DNA of 39,017 nucleotides, taken from NCBI GenBank assembly GCA_016283615.1, contig JAEENG010000133.1, forward strand, positions 1-39,017, in the 5' to 3' direction. The position numbers and the translations under genes were made by a program. Below are positions 11,501 to 17,942 of this stretch, piece after piece. The DNA comes from Treponema sp. GTDB lineage: Bacteria; Spirochaetota; Spirochaetia; Treponematales; Treponemataceae. Within the stretch, counting starts at the first letter, position 1; each line of letters begins with the position of its first letter. The notes below the pieces were generated by a model, which was given only the letters and a program-made list of their open reading frames with translations, searched no databases and was not told the DNA's origin.

Positions 11501-14500
11501 TCAGATAATAACTCACCATCAGTTGAAAGCATCCAGGTTGCATACAGCGACTCAAGTTCAATCGCAGATAACGCAGCATTTGCTGACTTTGCCGCTACAA
11601 CAAAACTTGGCGGTACAGTACGCAGATACGCACGCTTTAAGGTTACTGCCAAGGACTCAAACGGCATTGATGATATCGCCCTTGAACTTACAGGAACTCT
11701 TGCTTCAGGTGCAGTAGCTCCAGCTGTTACAATGACAGGTACAACAACAACCGACAACTCTGCAACTTCATGGCTTTCTTCTGTTGTTGACCTTGAAAGT
11801 TTTGCAAGCGGATATGTTTCTGTTAAGGCAACTGCAACAGATACAAGCAGTATGACAGGTAACGGTAACAACTCATTCTACTGTGACCAGGATGTTGAAA
11901 CAGAAAACTTCATGGTAAACAACCCTGCCGCAACAAGCAACGGAACAAATGAAGTTTCAAACGATATTCTGACTTCTACAATTTCAATGGCAGGTTCTGC
12001 AACAGAATCTCTCGGTGCCGGAATTGCAAAGGTAAGCTGGCTTGTTCCTCCTTGCGATGCAAACGGAAACGAAGTAACTTACGCAACAATCATTGCTGAC
12101 CCGGATAGTTATTCATGGAGCAGCAATAAGTCTTCTGACACATACACTCAGTGGAAGTTTGCATTTGACGGTGGAACAAATACTGCAGAAGACACAACTC
12201 ACAACCCTACATTTGAAACAATGTGTAACTCTGCAAACACTGCAGGCGGTTATTACATGACTGTAAGCAGCGGTATTTACACAATCCCGGTTTACTTTAT
12301 GATTGAAGACGAACTCGGCAACGTAGGCTTTGTAGGCAATTACCGCCTGCGCTATAACCCGGATGCCGACAGACCAAGTTCTTCAATTCTTGATCCTCAG
12401 ACCGGCGCAACAGTCGGTGACCGTATCCGTATCACTGGTAGTGCAGAAGACAACGTAAGTGTAAGCGCTGTTTACCTCCAGATCAGTTCTGTAAAGAATT
12501 CAACAACCGGAGAAATCACATGGTCTTCAAGTGATGCTGTTCTTGCAGCAGCTCAGGCCGCAGGGGATTCTAACACTGATTCAACATATCTTGATGTAAC
12601 AACACTTGCAAATTCAGGAATTACAAACGTATACAATGCAAGTACATGTCCAACCGGTGTTGAATCAACATGGTGGGGTATCAAGGCCGAAAATACAATC
12701 AGCTGGGCTCTGGTAATCAACAAGTACGGCAAGTTTGAACTTGAAGGCGGTACTCAGACAATTTATGTACGTGTTTGTGCCGTTGATAACCTCGGCAAGG
12801 CCGGAATCTGGTCTGACCCTGTAACAATCAACATCGTACAGGGTGCTCCAACAATCACATTTGTTGAAACAGCCCAGTTTACAGATAACACTATCGCAAG
12901 CGGTGAATCTTCTAAGTACACTTCTTACGATGCAGGTTCATACCTGACAAACCAGAACGGACAGTGGTACATTGTTGCCAACGCTTACCATGCTTCAAAA
13001 ATCAGTTCGATCGAAGTTAAGAGCAGCGTAACCGGCGGTAACCTGACTGCAACTGCATCAGTTTCAAATATCCAGGCTGATAACGATACAAAGTTCGGTT
13101 ACTTCTATAAGACAACTTCTGATGACAATGTAAATGTTAAGATTTACATTCCGGTTGATACACGATTTGAAGGTGACATTACTTATACAATTACTGCCAA
13201 GGAAGCAGGAAACAATAAGTCAAATACTCAGTCTTACACATATAAGATTGATAATACTGCACCTACAATCGGTGAACTGACTTCAGGAAATACACGTAAC
13301 ACAAGTCTTGCAACAGTTGCAGGAAACAAACTCGTTAATTCAAACGGCGGACTTACAAGTATTTCTACTATCCTTAATGAAGAGTATTCAGGCTTTACAA
13401 TGATGGCTTACTACTTCCTCAAGGACGGAAAGGTTTATAACCCGATTCCTGGCGGATCAAGCGCAGGCTTTACTAACAAGACTGCAACAGGTTATGCAAC
13501 AACTTCCCTGACAGAAAATGCAGTTACTGCAGACCACAACCTCTACGGTGTTAATATCAGCCTGACAGGAACAACTGCAAGTGATGGTACAGGCGTTTAT
13601 GTAACGGCATCTGCTCTTTCTGACAGCAATGTAAGGGCCGGCGGTCTGATTCAGATTGACGGTATCTACTACCAGATTAAGAATGTAACCGGTACAAGAA
13701 TTTATGTAACAGGTCTTTCTGCAACATGTACTGCAACAACAGCATTCTGTCCGTATGCTCTTGCAATTCAGTATGTATCTACAACAGGTGATACAAACGA
13801 AAGCATTGCAAGCGGAACACCTTCTGAAGGTTACACAATGACCGAAAACGATGGTGACGGTATTATCGAAACTGTAAACAAGGCCGGAAGCAAGTACACA
13901 CTCCAGACTTCAATCATGAGTGATGAACTTCCTGACGGTAAAACTGATATCATTTGTGTAGCATTCGATAAGGCCGGCAATATCAGTTCAAGTGAGACAA
14001 GGACAATGATCAGTAACAACCTACCGCGTCTTTCTAAGGTATTCCTGGCAACAGACTTGAATGGTGACGATAAGTTTGCGCCATTTGAATTTGAATACAA
14101 ACAGGATGTAAACGATGTTGATACAAGTGCATACGCATATTCTTGTCTTACTGCAACAGGTCAGGGCCAGGAAGGCGTAACCCTTACAACAACAGACTCC
14201 GCAGGAACTAAGTTTGCAGTTCGCGACAAGCTTGCCGTAACAATGGAACTTTTGTCCGGTGCAGACACAAGCGGAAGTTACGCAGGTATCAAGTACATTG
14301 CAAAACTTTCGGATACTGAAGCAGATGGTCCTGCAACAGGTGTTGCCGTAACAGGCAGCCTGAGTGATGCTGTAACAGGTGTAGACACAACAACTTCAAT
14401 TACAGACCCTGTATTTGACACACTGACAGCAATCAGCGGAAAGGGTATTCTGTTCACAAATGCAAACTTTACAAACGGCAATGCAGGTGCATTGAGCGGT

Positions 14501-17326
14501 ATGGCAGCAGGGTATGAGAATACAACAAGCCTTGCAACAGCAACATATCTCCAGTTGAGTTTGTGGGATACAGTAAATATTTCCGCAGATTCAGGAAGCA
14601 CATATATTGCAACCAAGGACACGACAGATTCAACAACCGGTAAGGTAACTTCTTACGGAAACCAGTACACATACATCAATATCCCGGTTTATATTGATGT
14701 TGTGGATGGAATTAATCCTGTCCCAGCATTTGAAGATCCAAAGGCTCATACAGATGGAGGCCATGTTGAATTAAGTGCAACTTTGCCTTCTGTATTTACA
14801 GCTGGAAATGCTACAAAATATCTCGACCGCGATACAAAGATTTCCGGTAAGGTTGTATTTAGTGGAACCGTACAGGATGAAAAGATTATAAAATCTATTA
14901 AATTGAAGTCGGGAAAAGCAATAAACAGCACTCTTACAGACTATGTAGAAGTTGCAAAATACAATGCAGGCGTACTTGAATTACAGTCTGCAGCAAGTGC
15001 AACAACCGGCTGGACATTTGATATTACAGAGACTACCGCAGAAACACAGTTCTCTGCGGCAGACGGACATAAAGTAAACTGGACTCTTACAGTGGATTCA
15101 CGTTATGTAACAGGTATTGCCGCAAGCGATGTATTGTTTACACTGTATGTAAGTGACGGAACTAATGACGAAACAGATACTTATCAGGTTGATATCGTGC
15201 CGTATATCACGGGAATTTGGCGTAGTGCGTCAACTAAATCTGTAGATTCAAAGACATACCGATCAACTTATGGTGAATACCCTGTAGCAATCGGTGATAC
15301 ACTCACTGTAACAGGTTATAACCTGCCTGACGCAAATGTTGCTGCTGATGCAGAAGGTACTTATGTACATGTAGGTTCTACGGGAGTTGCTTCTACAAAC
15401 GTTACTGCAACAAAACAGTTTACAATTGGTGTACCGGAAAATTCCGGTGAACTTACTGTATCTGTAAGCGGAATTACATCTTTGAACGATAAGAACAACA
15501 ACGCAAACGAAAATAACCAGGAAAAAGCTGAAAGCGTAACAAACAACGCCAAGTCTTCAACGGTAGAGGGCAATGTGCTTTATGACAACAGATACCTGCG
15601 CGTTTGGGATGTGGGACATTACTTTACAAACTCTGTAGGTGGCAGCAAGCCGACATTTACGGTTGATAAATCTGGAAATCTGTTTAGTACATGGGCTTTG
15701 ATGGGTACTGCATCTGTTCAGATTGAAAGAGGACTGAATGTTACCAATTATCCGATTTATGTTTCTTATGACCAGCCGGATGCTGAAACCTCAATCGGTA
15801 TAGATACTAAATCTTCTGATACAACAGGAGCAATGAGCGTTCTCTTCTTCCCTGCAAACGTTGGTTCTTCAGGTACACCTGACAGCACCGGTTATGCTGA
15901 TGCAAGAACAACTGGTGGTGTATGGGGACTGGGTGTTGCAAATGACATTACAACAGGAAGAACTTATTATACACCGACATCTGGTAATAATGTTGATAAA
16001 CATCTTAGTATCAATGGAAACCCATATACAGCGCTCGATAGCAAGGTTAATACAGCCGGATGGCAGCTTTCTTCTGGCTCAATGAGACGTGAAGTCAGTC
16101 AGTTTAACTCACCACATACGGTACGATATGGGGATGCAATGCATTTTGCATATTATGACAAGTATAATAAGGCGTTACGTTATACCTATCAGCCAATTAA
16201 TAGTTCATTAACTGATAATGCAAACAATACATACGGTGATCAGCAGGGAACATATTCAACTTATCGTAATGCAATTTCTGGCTGGACTCTGGTTGATGGT
16301 AAGTCAGATGAGCAGGATCGTTTGCACGGTCATGGAAACCCTGAAACATTGAATGTTGATGTAATTAGTTTGACTCCAAGTTCTGTTACCACAACATCTG
16401 CAACGTATTCTACTGCGCCTACTGGTGTTGCCGTTGGTAATGCGATAAGTATTGCTTATACTGATTCAACAGGTATTTATAAAATTGCATTAAGAAAAAT
16501 TTCATCTCTTTCTAATAGCAATAAAACTGTTAACTGGACAGATGCTGTAACTGATTTTAATAAATCTTATACATTATCCGGTGGTGCTTTATATAAAGGT
16601 GACTCTAATGTTGTTACAAATGGGGCAAATCAGGTATCTTCAGCCGGTTCCTATAACGCAATAGATGTAACTTCAAGCGGCAAACCTGTTATTGTATATT
16701 TCGATGCTGATAATGAAACACTGCGCATTGCTTATACATCATCTGCAACTCCAAGCATGACAGCTACTGCAACTGGTCGTGATACATGGACTCGTCAGTC
16801 TCTCTCAGGTATTGTTTCTGGTGGAACTTATGTTCAGGCAAAAATTGACGGAAACAACTACCTGCACATTCTCTATCGCGACAGCGAAGGTCAGCTTTGC
16901 TACTTGAAGAGTACAAATAATCCTAACGGTGCAGCTTACACATTCTCTAAGAATGATGTGATGGTTGTCGATACAGCCGGAACTTACGGAACGCTTTCTC
17001 TGATTCGTAGCGGAACAGGCACTTACACTTATACACCATGTGTTTCCTTCCTCAACAGCGAAGGAACTGCAAACGGCGTTAAGTATGCGCTTTTGCGTAC
17101 AGTTGATATTGGTGGTGGCGAAACAGCATCTCGTTGGGATACGATGATTGTTCCTGCTGTAAAGGGTAATTATGTAACCGGCGGAGAATACATCTACACC
17201 GAAGGCTACAATGGCTGGACCGCAAACAGCTCCGATGTTACCGACAGTGTAAATACCGCTGACTGCGATGCAATCATCGGTTACAACACAGGCCGCATGG
17301 ATGTACTCTTCTTGAAGAGTGAATAA
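5516..17326 (+). CDS. 3936-residue Ig-like-repeat lipoprotein with TIG-like and propeller-like C-terminus
   Basis: Complete gene; ATG follows a G5 Shine-Dalgarno at 5505-5509. The N-terminus is a lipoprotein signal with lipobox FTAC, so the mature chain starts at Cys23. A linker, VGLGESVDTESPTLSITYPP, follows and is shared exactly with the gene at 33621. Next come about fifteen units of roughly 100-125 residues joined by I/V-D-x-x-x-P linkers (near bases 5951, 7482, 8198, 8533, 9259, 9560, 10598, 13249 among others), typical of bacterial Ig-like arrays. From about base 15220 there is a TIG/IPT-like segment (GDTLTVTGYNL). A final region of about 580 residues follows, with repeated blade-like strands such as GKPVIVYFDADNETLRIAY and NNYLHILYRDSEGQLCYLK, resembling a beta-propeller. 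It is probably a surface adhesin or glycan-binding protein; the ligand is unknown. Composition becomes more AT-rich in parts of 14.7-16.8 kb. Confidence 0.85.
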   Translation: MKSVLTKVVGALGLISILAFTACSEGVGLGESVDTESPTLSITYPPLGSAIMENFVVAGTCGDDKAVTKVEVTLKRIDKETTVIETRDAEVASDQKSWQIEFNPFLGDEELGYNGWTLADGNYAVDVIAYDNAGHKSGLASTSFEIDNTAPFFVLSSPAVVFGSSNFTELGSVFAVEGTIVDDHSIEEMEVNIFDSNGTQVNATPYIENDVATAGGTSVQIARYIENGTTTVNQRYEEIYDVSASHYGTTEQYYCSIKLTDNAKLYQDPADSGVSMGNTTSIVYLYDDVYQSLVSDKAGKGLSYAVLKTIINKTAAATVTGTNGTTSTSSEVLAALTSAAKNTGLQDEAPSFSLNPAANPTYAVSGFQYEFTDGFIPQDGSAGGTITVTASMGLDEVKLLPQTMKVWIIDSGTTVLTETELDSKIQKLTALTKAAMYQDADNPTAATLEFDDDTITNIKNETGFVLLYDYKNYSKGSVSSVTIPVVLDKDIISIVQDRYYFVAVTGNDADLVEFSQKNYYGFHGQAAGTPPTVAINTPTSLSYQAASDFAYTGKITTKETPFKSLELKLTVQDESSGANLDDYIYVKSTYNSTAKTWSDVAGLTIASDGTWTFTPSQADGYAKIAAGEGTAYLYTLYALVTSASGQSNNVENYVHIDTITPVVEFTAVTPVVEGSSFYDGAADKNHTYVNGNIEFKGSISETNLISMWYKIFVDGIEKYSSLNPNKLVKKFSFNDSIDTTQYTDGDGKEIEVVVYAEDVVGHVGSASTKAYNKEIYSLDENIIINQDTDKPQIKFSNADSTVTDVSGIDSTTNFFSSTNKNLLASLSDDDAIASAKVTFYAADGTTVIGTPVTKTGKISQLSAAVPTAEGTYFAQVSATDSNGTVGTSDKFCFVVDNEGPSISTTTLNGYYGTSDNAIEFTVTASDQLLDSLTVGVKHDNTTVENLAANYVTVTEASNTSTIKSYVVRVSLKDGSGNWTNNGSWIFTLNAEDRVGRSTVVNTIAQTVDTNAPTLEISQEPSNRFIDKTSSQIYKGSYVESETESGIAGVYYTIVSQGAAAPDYTAGDSAWKDVSFKNGTWTAYADFGQLIENSSYEVYFAAVDNSGNIGSEKGTAVTLDASAPVVTANAVGWNDARTKATASGTVTELNLESITVSVTATGTNDSNPPTFYFGDAASGTPLTKGSENYSGTFEYNSTDNSAYISSLSTGSAAVYSYSFTGDGSYIVTVSAKDKAGKSEEASKKQFTFDMDSTAPTITVNNTLASTGAEIFDQETYTFTGTWSDNLAGTKELHYTVNGTEQAAITSFAGQTNWRIEDIPLTEGSGKSFTFWATDQNGNTSEVTSFTGITVDFAKPVIATTFALNSAARDSIPAYIADGATLVISGAITETSGLSSIDVVAKKAGATVASGNSGYTLAADKAAKTFTITLVGGSASNGSWTFDITTTDVAGRVSKTTSLATEVDMTPPVWKNSWTENAVTKYFQVSGKNHVLASGHNWYNGASLKFDGCFEETGSGVNQIYAWVTAPGAAAPATADTSTATSSFVGTTSNGFHTWSSNIGEFIASSTPNSVYFVAVDNAGNTSAVQHVEIYRDELAPVIDTDAGTVLTNGVLDIALSGTVTDDASGVASVALNFTYGASSTWEGNATLDTSVTPATWSATIPASVLANLTSGTVYQVKAVALDNAGNKYNGNAIKIDVDTTAPVATISAALSRTTGLNGTNTLSGTVTDGHKPVSFKLFYTLTDPSSATTPADNSGKPAGWTQIGDEITTEQDIYNWSGFDFDFTAKSAAASAADGTDIVYILPVAVDEAGNCNAYTKANNGTISWDLSPDSTGAQWEAFAVDLSKDRPTVKFSDLTDLSAGGDASKLIIKNSTGGKITGLVTDDDSTTENVVDTFIISSSVITSAAGFDISTSGDVVTATASGKGTTTYNKTSGDWTYTPPSEDDGNKTVYIYIKDNNSHEFYSTATASGYTVYNNPRFQVKTGTVMDNKAVLTYKSDNNSPSVESIQVAYSDSSSIADNAAFADFAATTKLGGTVRRYARFKVTAKDSNGIDDIALELTGTLASGAVAPAVTMTGTTTTDNSATSWLSSVVDLESFASGYVSVKATATDTSSMTGNGNNSFYCDQDVETENFMVNNPAATSNGTNEVSNDILTSTISMAGSATESLGAGIAKVSWLVPPCDANGNEVTYATIIADPDSYSWSSNKSSDTYTQWKFAFDGGTNTAEDTTHNPTFETMCNSANTAGGYYMTVSSGIYTIPVYFMIEDELGNVGFVGNYRLRYNPDADRPSSSILDPQTGATVGDRIRITGSAEDNVSVSAVYLQISSVKNSTTGEITWSSSDAVLAAAQAAGDSNTDSTYLDVTTLANSGITNVYNASTCPTGVESTWWGIKAENTISWALVINKYGKFELEGGTQTIYVRVCAVDNLGKAGIWSDPVTINIVQGAPTITFVETAQFTDNTIASGESSKYTSYDAGSYLTNQNGQWYIVANAYHASKISSIEVKSSVTGGNLTATASVSNIQADNDTKFGYFYKTTSDDNVNVKIYIPVDTRFEGDITYTITAKEAGNNKSNTQSYTYKIDNTAPTIGELTSGNTRNTSLATVAGNKLVNSNGGLTSISTILNEEYSGFTMMAYYFLKDGKVYNPIPGGSSAGFTNKTATGYATTSLTENAVTADHNLYGVNISLTGTTASDGTGVYVTASALSDSNVRAGGLIQIDGIYYQIKNVTGTRIYVTGLSATCTATTAFCPYALAIQYVSTTGDTNESIASGTPSEGYTMTENDGDGIIETVNKAGSKYTLQTSIMSDELPDGKTDIICVAFDKAGNISSSETRTMISNNLPRLSKVFLATDLNGDDKFAPFEFEYKQDVNDVDTSAYAYSCLTATGQGQEGVTLTTTDSAGTKFAVRDKLAVTMELLSGADTSGSYAGIKYIAKLSDTEADGPATGVAVTGSLSDAVTGVDTTTSITDPVFDTLTAISGKGILFTNANFTNGNAGALSGMAAGYENTTSLATATYLQLSLWDTVNISADSGSTYIATKDTTDSTTGKVTSYGNQYTYINIPVYIDVVDGINPVPAFEDPKAHTDGGHVELSATLPSVFTAGNATKYLDRDTKISGKVVFSGTVQDEKIIKSIKLKSGKAINSTLTDYVEVAKYNAGVLELQSAASATTGWTFDITETTAETQFSAADGHKVNWTLTVDSRYVTGIAASDVLFTLYVSDGTNDETDTYQVDIVPYITGIWRSASTKSVDSKTYRSTYGEYPVAIGDTLTVTGYNLPDANVAADAEGTYVHVGSTGVASTNVTATKQFTIGVPENSGELTVSVSGITSLNDKNNNANENNQEKAESVTNNAKSSTVEGNVLYDNRYLRVWDVGHYFTNSVGGSKPTFTVDKSGNLFSTWALMGTASVQIERGLNVTNYPIYVSYDQPDAETSIGIDTKSSDTTGAMSVLFFPANVGSSGTPDSTGYADARTTGGVWGLGVANDITTGRTYYTPTSGNNVDKHLSINGNPYTALDSKVNTAGWQLSSGSMRREVSQFNSPHTVRYGDAMHFAYYDKYNKALRYTYQPINSSLTDNANNTYGDQQGTYSTYRNAISGWTLVDGKSDEQDRLHGHGNPETLNVDVISLTPSSVTTTSATYSTAPTGVAVGNAISIAYTDSTGIYKIALRKISSLSNSNKTVNWTDAVTDFNKSYTLSGGALYKGDSNVVTNGANQVSSAGSYNAIDVTSSGKPVIVYFDADNETLRIAYTSSATPSMTATATGRDTWTRQSLSGIVSGGTYVQAKIDGNNYLHILYRDSEGQLCYLKSTNNPNGAAYTFSKNDVMVVDTAGTYGTLSLIRSGTGTYTYTPCVSFLNSEGTANGVKYALLRTVDIGGGETASRWDTMIVPAVKGNYVTGGEYIYTEGYNGWTANSSDVTDSVNTADCDAIIGYNTGRMDVLFLKSE

Positions 17327-17361
17327 AGCTTACAGTCACTATTCAATGTGACTTGTAACGG

Positions 17362-17384
17362 ATTGCCGTGTTGAACACGGCAAT
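17362..17384 (+). terminator. Hairpin downstream of giant lipoprotein gene, probable terminator
   Basis: A perfect palindrome, ATTGCCGTG-TTGAA-CACGGCAAT (9-bp stem; the loop can close further), starts 35 bases after the stop codon. A T-rich but interrupted tract (ACACTTTCTTTA) follows. Its left arm CCGTGTT (17366-17372) could also pair with AACACGG at 17457-17463, enclosing the next hairpin. Confidence 0.5.
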
Positions 17385-17415
17385 GACACTTTCTTTACGG
17401 GAAGGGACCGGAGCA

Positions 17416-17444
17416 CCACCGCAGGCGCTACGCGCCTGCGGTGG
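17416..17444. repeat. GC-rich 13-bp palindrome, REP-like
   Basis: CCACCGCAGGCGC (17416-17428) and its exact reverse complement (17432-17444) flank a 3-base TAC loop. Partial direct repeats GGAGCAC lie on both sides. It has no T-run, so it is unlikely to be a simple terminator. Its GC content stands out from the AT-rich surroundings. It resembles dispersed palindromic repeats, but copy number cannot be judged from one window. Confidence 0.5.
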
Positions 17445-17473
17445 ATGGAGCACTCTAACACGGAAAAATTTGA

Positions 17474-17505
17474 CTTGCTTTTTGAGAGTAAGTGAAGTAT
17501 ATTAA
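17474..17505 (+). repeat. 32-base direct repeat, copy 1
   Basis: This stretch recurs at 17911-17942 with one mismatch (T17498 versus G17935); the first 24 bases are identical. The two copies bracket the toxin-antitoxin locus. Copy 1 carries a candidate promoter. Confidence 0.8.
17475..17503 (+). promoter_or_regulatory. Candidate promoter of the antisense (antitoxin) RNA
   Basis: TTGCTT (17475-17480), a 17-base spacer, then TATATT (17498-17503). The -35 box is weak (3/6) and the -10 box good (5/6). The predicted start, about 17510-17511, falls at the edge of the inverted repeat. Confidence 0.4.
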
Positions 17506-17509
17506 GAAA

Positions 17510-17604
17510 AGAGGGCACTTCGCAATTTAGCGTCTTGCCTCACGTTATTTGGTTAAAAACCCGTCACGCATGGTTAGAAGCATTTTGTGGCGGGTTTTCT
17601 TTTT
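17510..17604 (+). ncRNA. Candidate type I antitoxin RNA, antisense to the toxin mRNA 3' end
   Basis: This is inferred from a candidate promoter at 17475-17503 and a strong terminator ending in TTCTTTTT at 17597-17604. It would be an RNA of about 95 nt running against the toxin mRNA and overlapping its last codon and 3' untranslated region. This matches the geometry of known pairs such as TxpA/RatA. Its first ~30 nt nearly repeat the 5' leader of the toxin mRNA, because the locus is bounded by inverted repeats. There is no open frame worth calling. Confidence 0.45.
17555..17604. terminator. Bidirectional terminator between toxin and antisense RNA
   Basis: AACCCGTCAC (17558-17567) pairs with GTGGCGGGTT (17587-17596), with one G-T wobble, and A-runs and T-runs extend the stem. 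On the plus strand the tail is TTCTTTTT (good). On the minus strand the tail is TTT after the stem (moderate), with a C-A mismatch inside it. It would end both convergent transcripts. Confidence 0.7.
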
Positions 17605-17698
17605 ACTCAGATTTCTTCTTTTTAGGAAGGCTCTTAAGTAATTCTATGATGAGAATAGCAAAATTAATTGCTAACGAAAGGATTTCGTAAATCGTCAC
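17603..17698 (-). CDS. Hol-Tox/BsrG-like small membrane peptide, type I toxin candidate
   Basis: A 31-residue peptide, MTIYEILSLAINFAILIIEL followed by a Leu-Lys-Ser-Leu-Pro segment and a basic tail (KKKKSE). It starts at GTG (17698) behind a perfect AAGGAGG (17712-17706) with a 7-base spacer, which makes it a convincing gene despite its size. The pattern Y-E-x-L-x-x-x-I-x-F-x-x-L-I, one membrane helix and a lysine-rich end match the putative holin-like toxin family and BsrG/TxpA peptides, which act on the cell membrane. That family is best known from Firmicutes. The gene has its own candidate promoter (17785-17813) and a terminator just past the stop, and a predicted antisense RNA overlaps its 3' end. 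It lies between genes of unrelated function. Alternatively it could be a harmless small membrane protein. Confidence 0.75.
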   Translation of the reverse strand: MTIYEILSLAINFAILIIELLKSLPKKKKSE

Positions 17699-17784
17699 CG
17701 TTGAGCCTCCTTGTCAAATATTTCCATGCATGCACGGATTGAGTCCGGAGGCAAGACCGCCATTTATTGCGAAGTGCCACTTTA

Positions 17785-17813
17785 AGAATAACATAAGTAT
17801 AGTGATTATTCAA
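17785..17813 (-). promoter_or_regulatory. Candidate promoter of the toxin mRNA
   Basis: Read on the minus strand: TTGAAT (17813-17808), a 17-base spacer, TATTCT (17790-17785). The predicted start near 17778 coincides with the outer end of the inverted repeat and gives a leader of about 80 nt. Inside that leader, GCCTCC (in the right repeat arm, 17751-17746) is complementary to the toxin GGAGGC and could mask the ribosome site. Confidence 0.4.
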
Positions 17814-17864
17814 TATAAACTATACAACTTATAGTATAAAAATATTGAACTAAACGGGAGACTG

Positions 17865-17900
17865 AAAAAATCCATGCTTGCCGGTTTTTGGCAGGCATGG
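17865..17900 (-). terminator. Rho-independent terminator of the 201-residue barrel protein gene
   Basis: On the minus strand an 11-bp stem (CCATGCCTGCC with GGCAAGCATGG, one G-T wobble, 7-base loop) is followed by ATTTTTT. It lies 38 bases past the stop codon. Confidence 0.8.
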
Positions 17901-17910
17901 TAGATTTTAT

Positions 17911-17942
17911 CTTGCTTTTTGAGAGTAAGTGAAGGATATTAA
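17911..17942 (+). repeat. 32-base direct repeat, copy 2
   Basis: Second copy of the 17474-17505 repeat, with GATATT in place of the TATATT box. Its end overlaps the stop codon of the minus-strand barrel gene, so this copy may be the ancestral one and copy 1 a duplicate of that gene's 3' end. Confidence 0.8.

Larger units (their letters stand above)
17514..17778. repeat. Imperfect inverted repeat bounding the toxin locus
   Basis: The left arm (17514-17541) and the reverse complement of the right arm (17778-17748) share GGCACTTCGCAAT and then TCTTGCCTC, with a short variable centre (6 versus 9 bases). The arms lie outside the coding region. Both predicted transcription starts fall at or within a few bases of the outer ends. 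Confidence 0.8.

Noticed and set aside
17514..17778. The inverted repeats around the toxin read as ends of an insertion sequence or MITE
   Set aside because: There is no transposase or short target duplication next to the arms, and the arms coincide with predicted transcript starts, which favours an RNA role. A non-autonomous element cannot be fully excluded.
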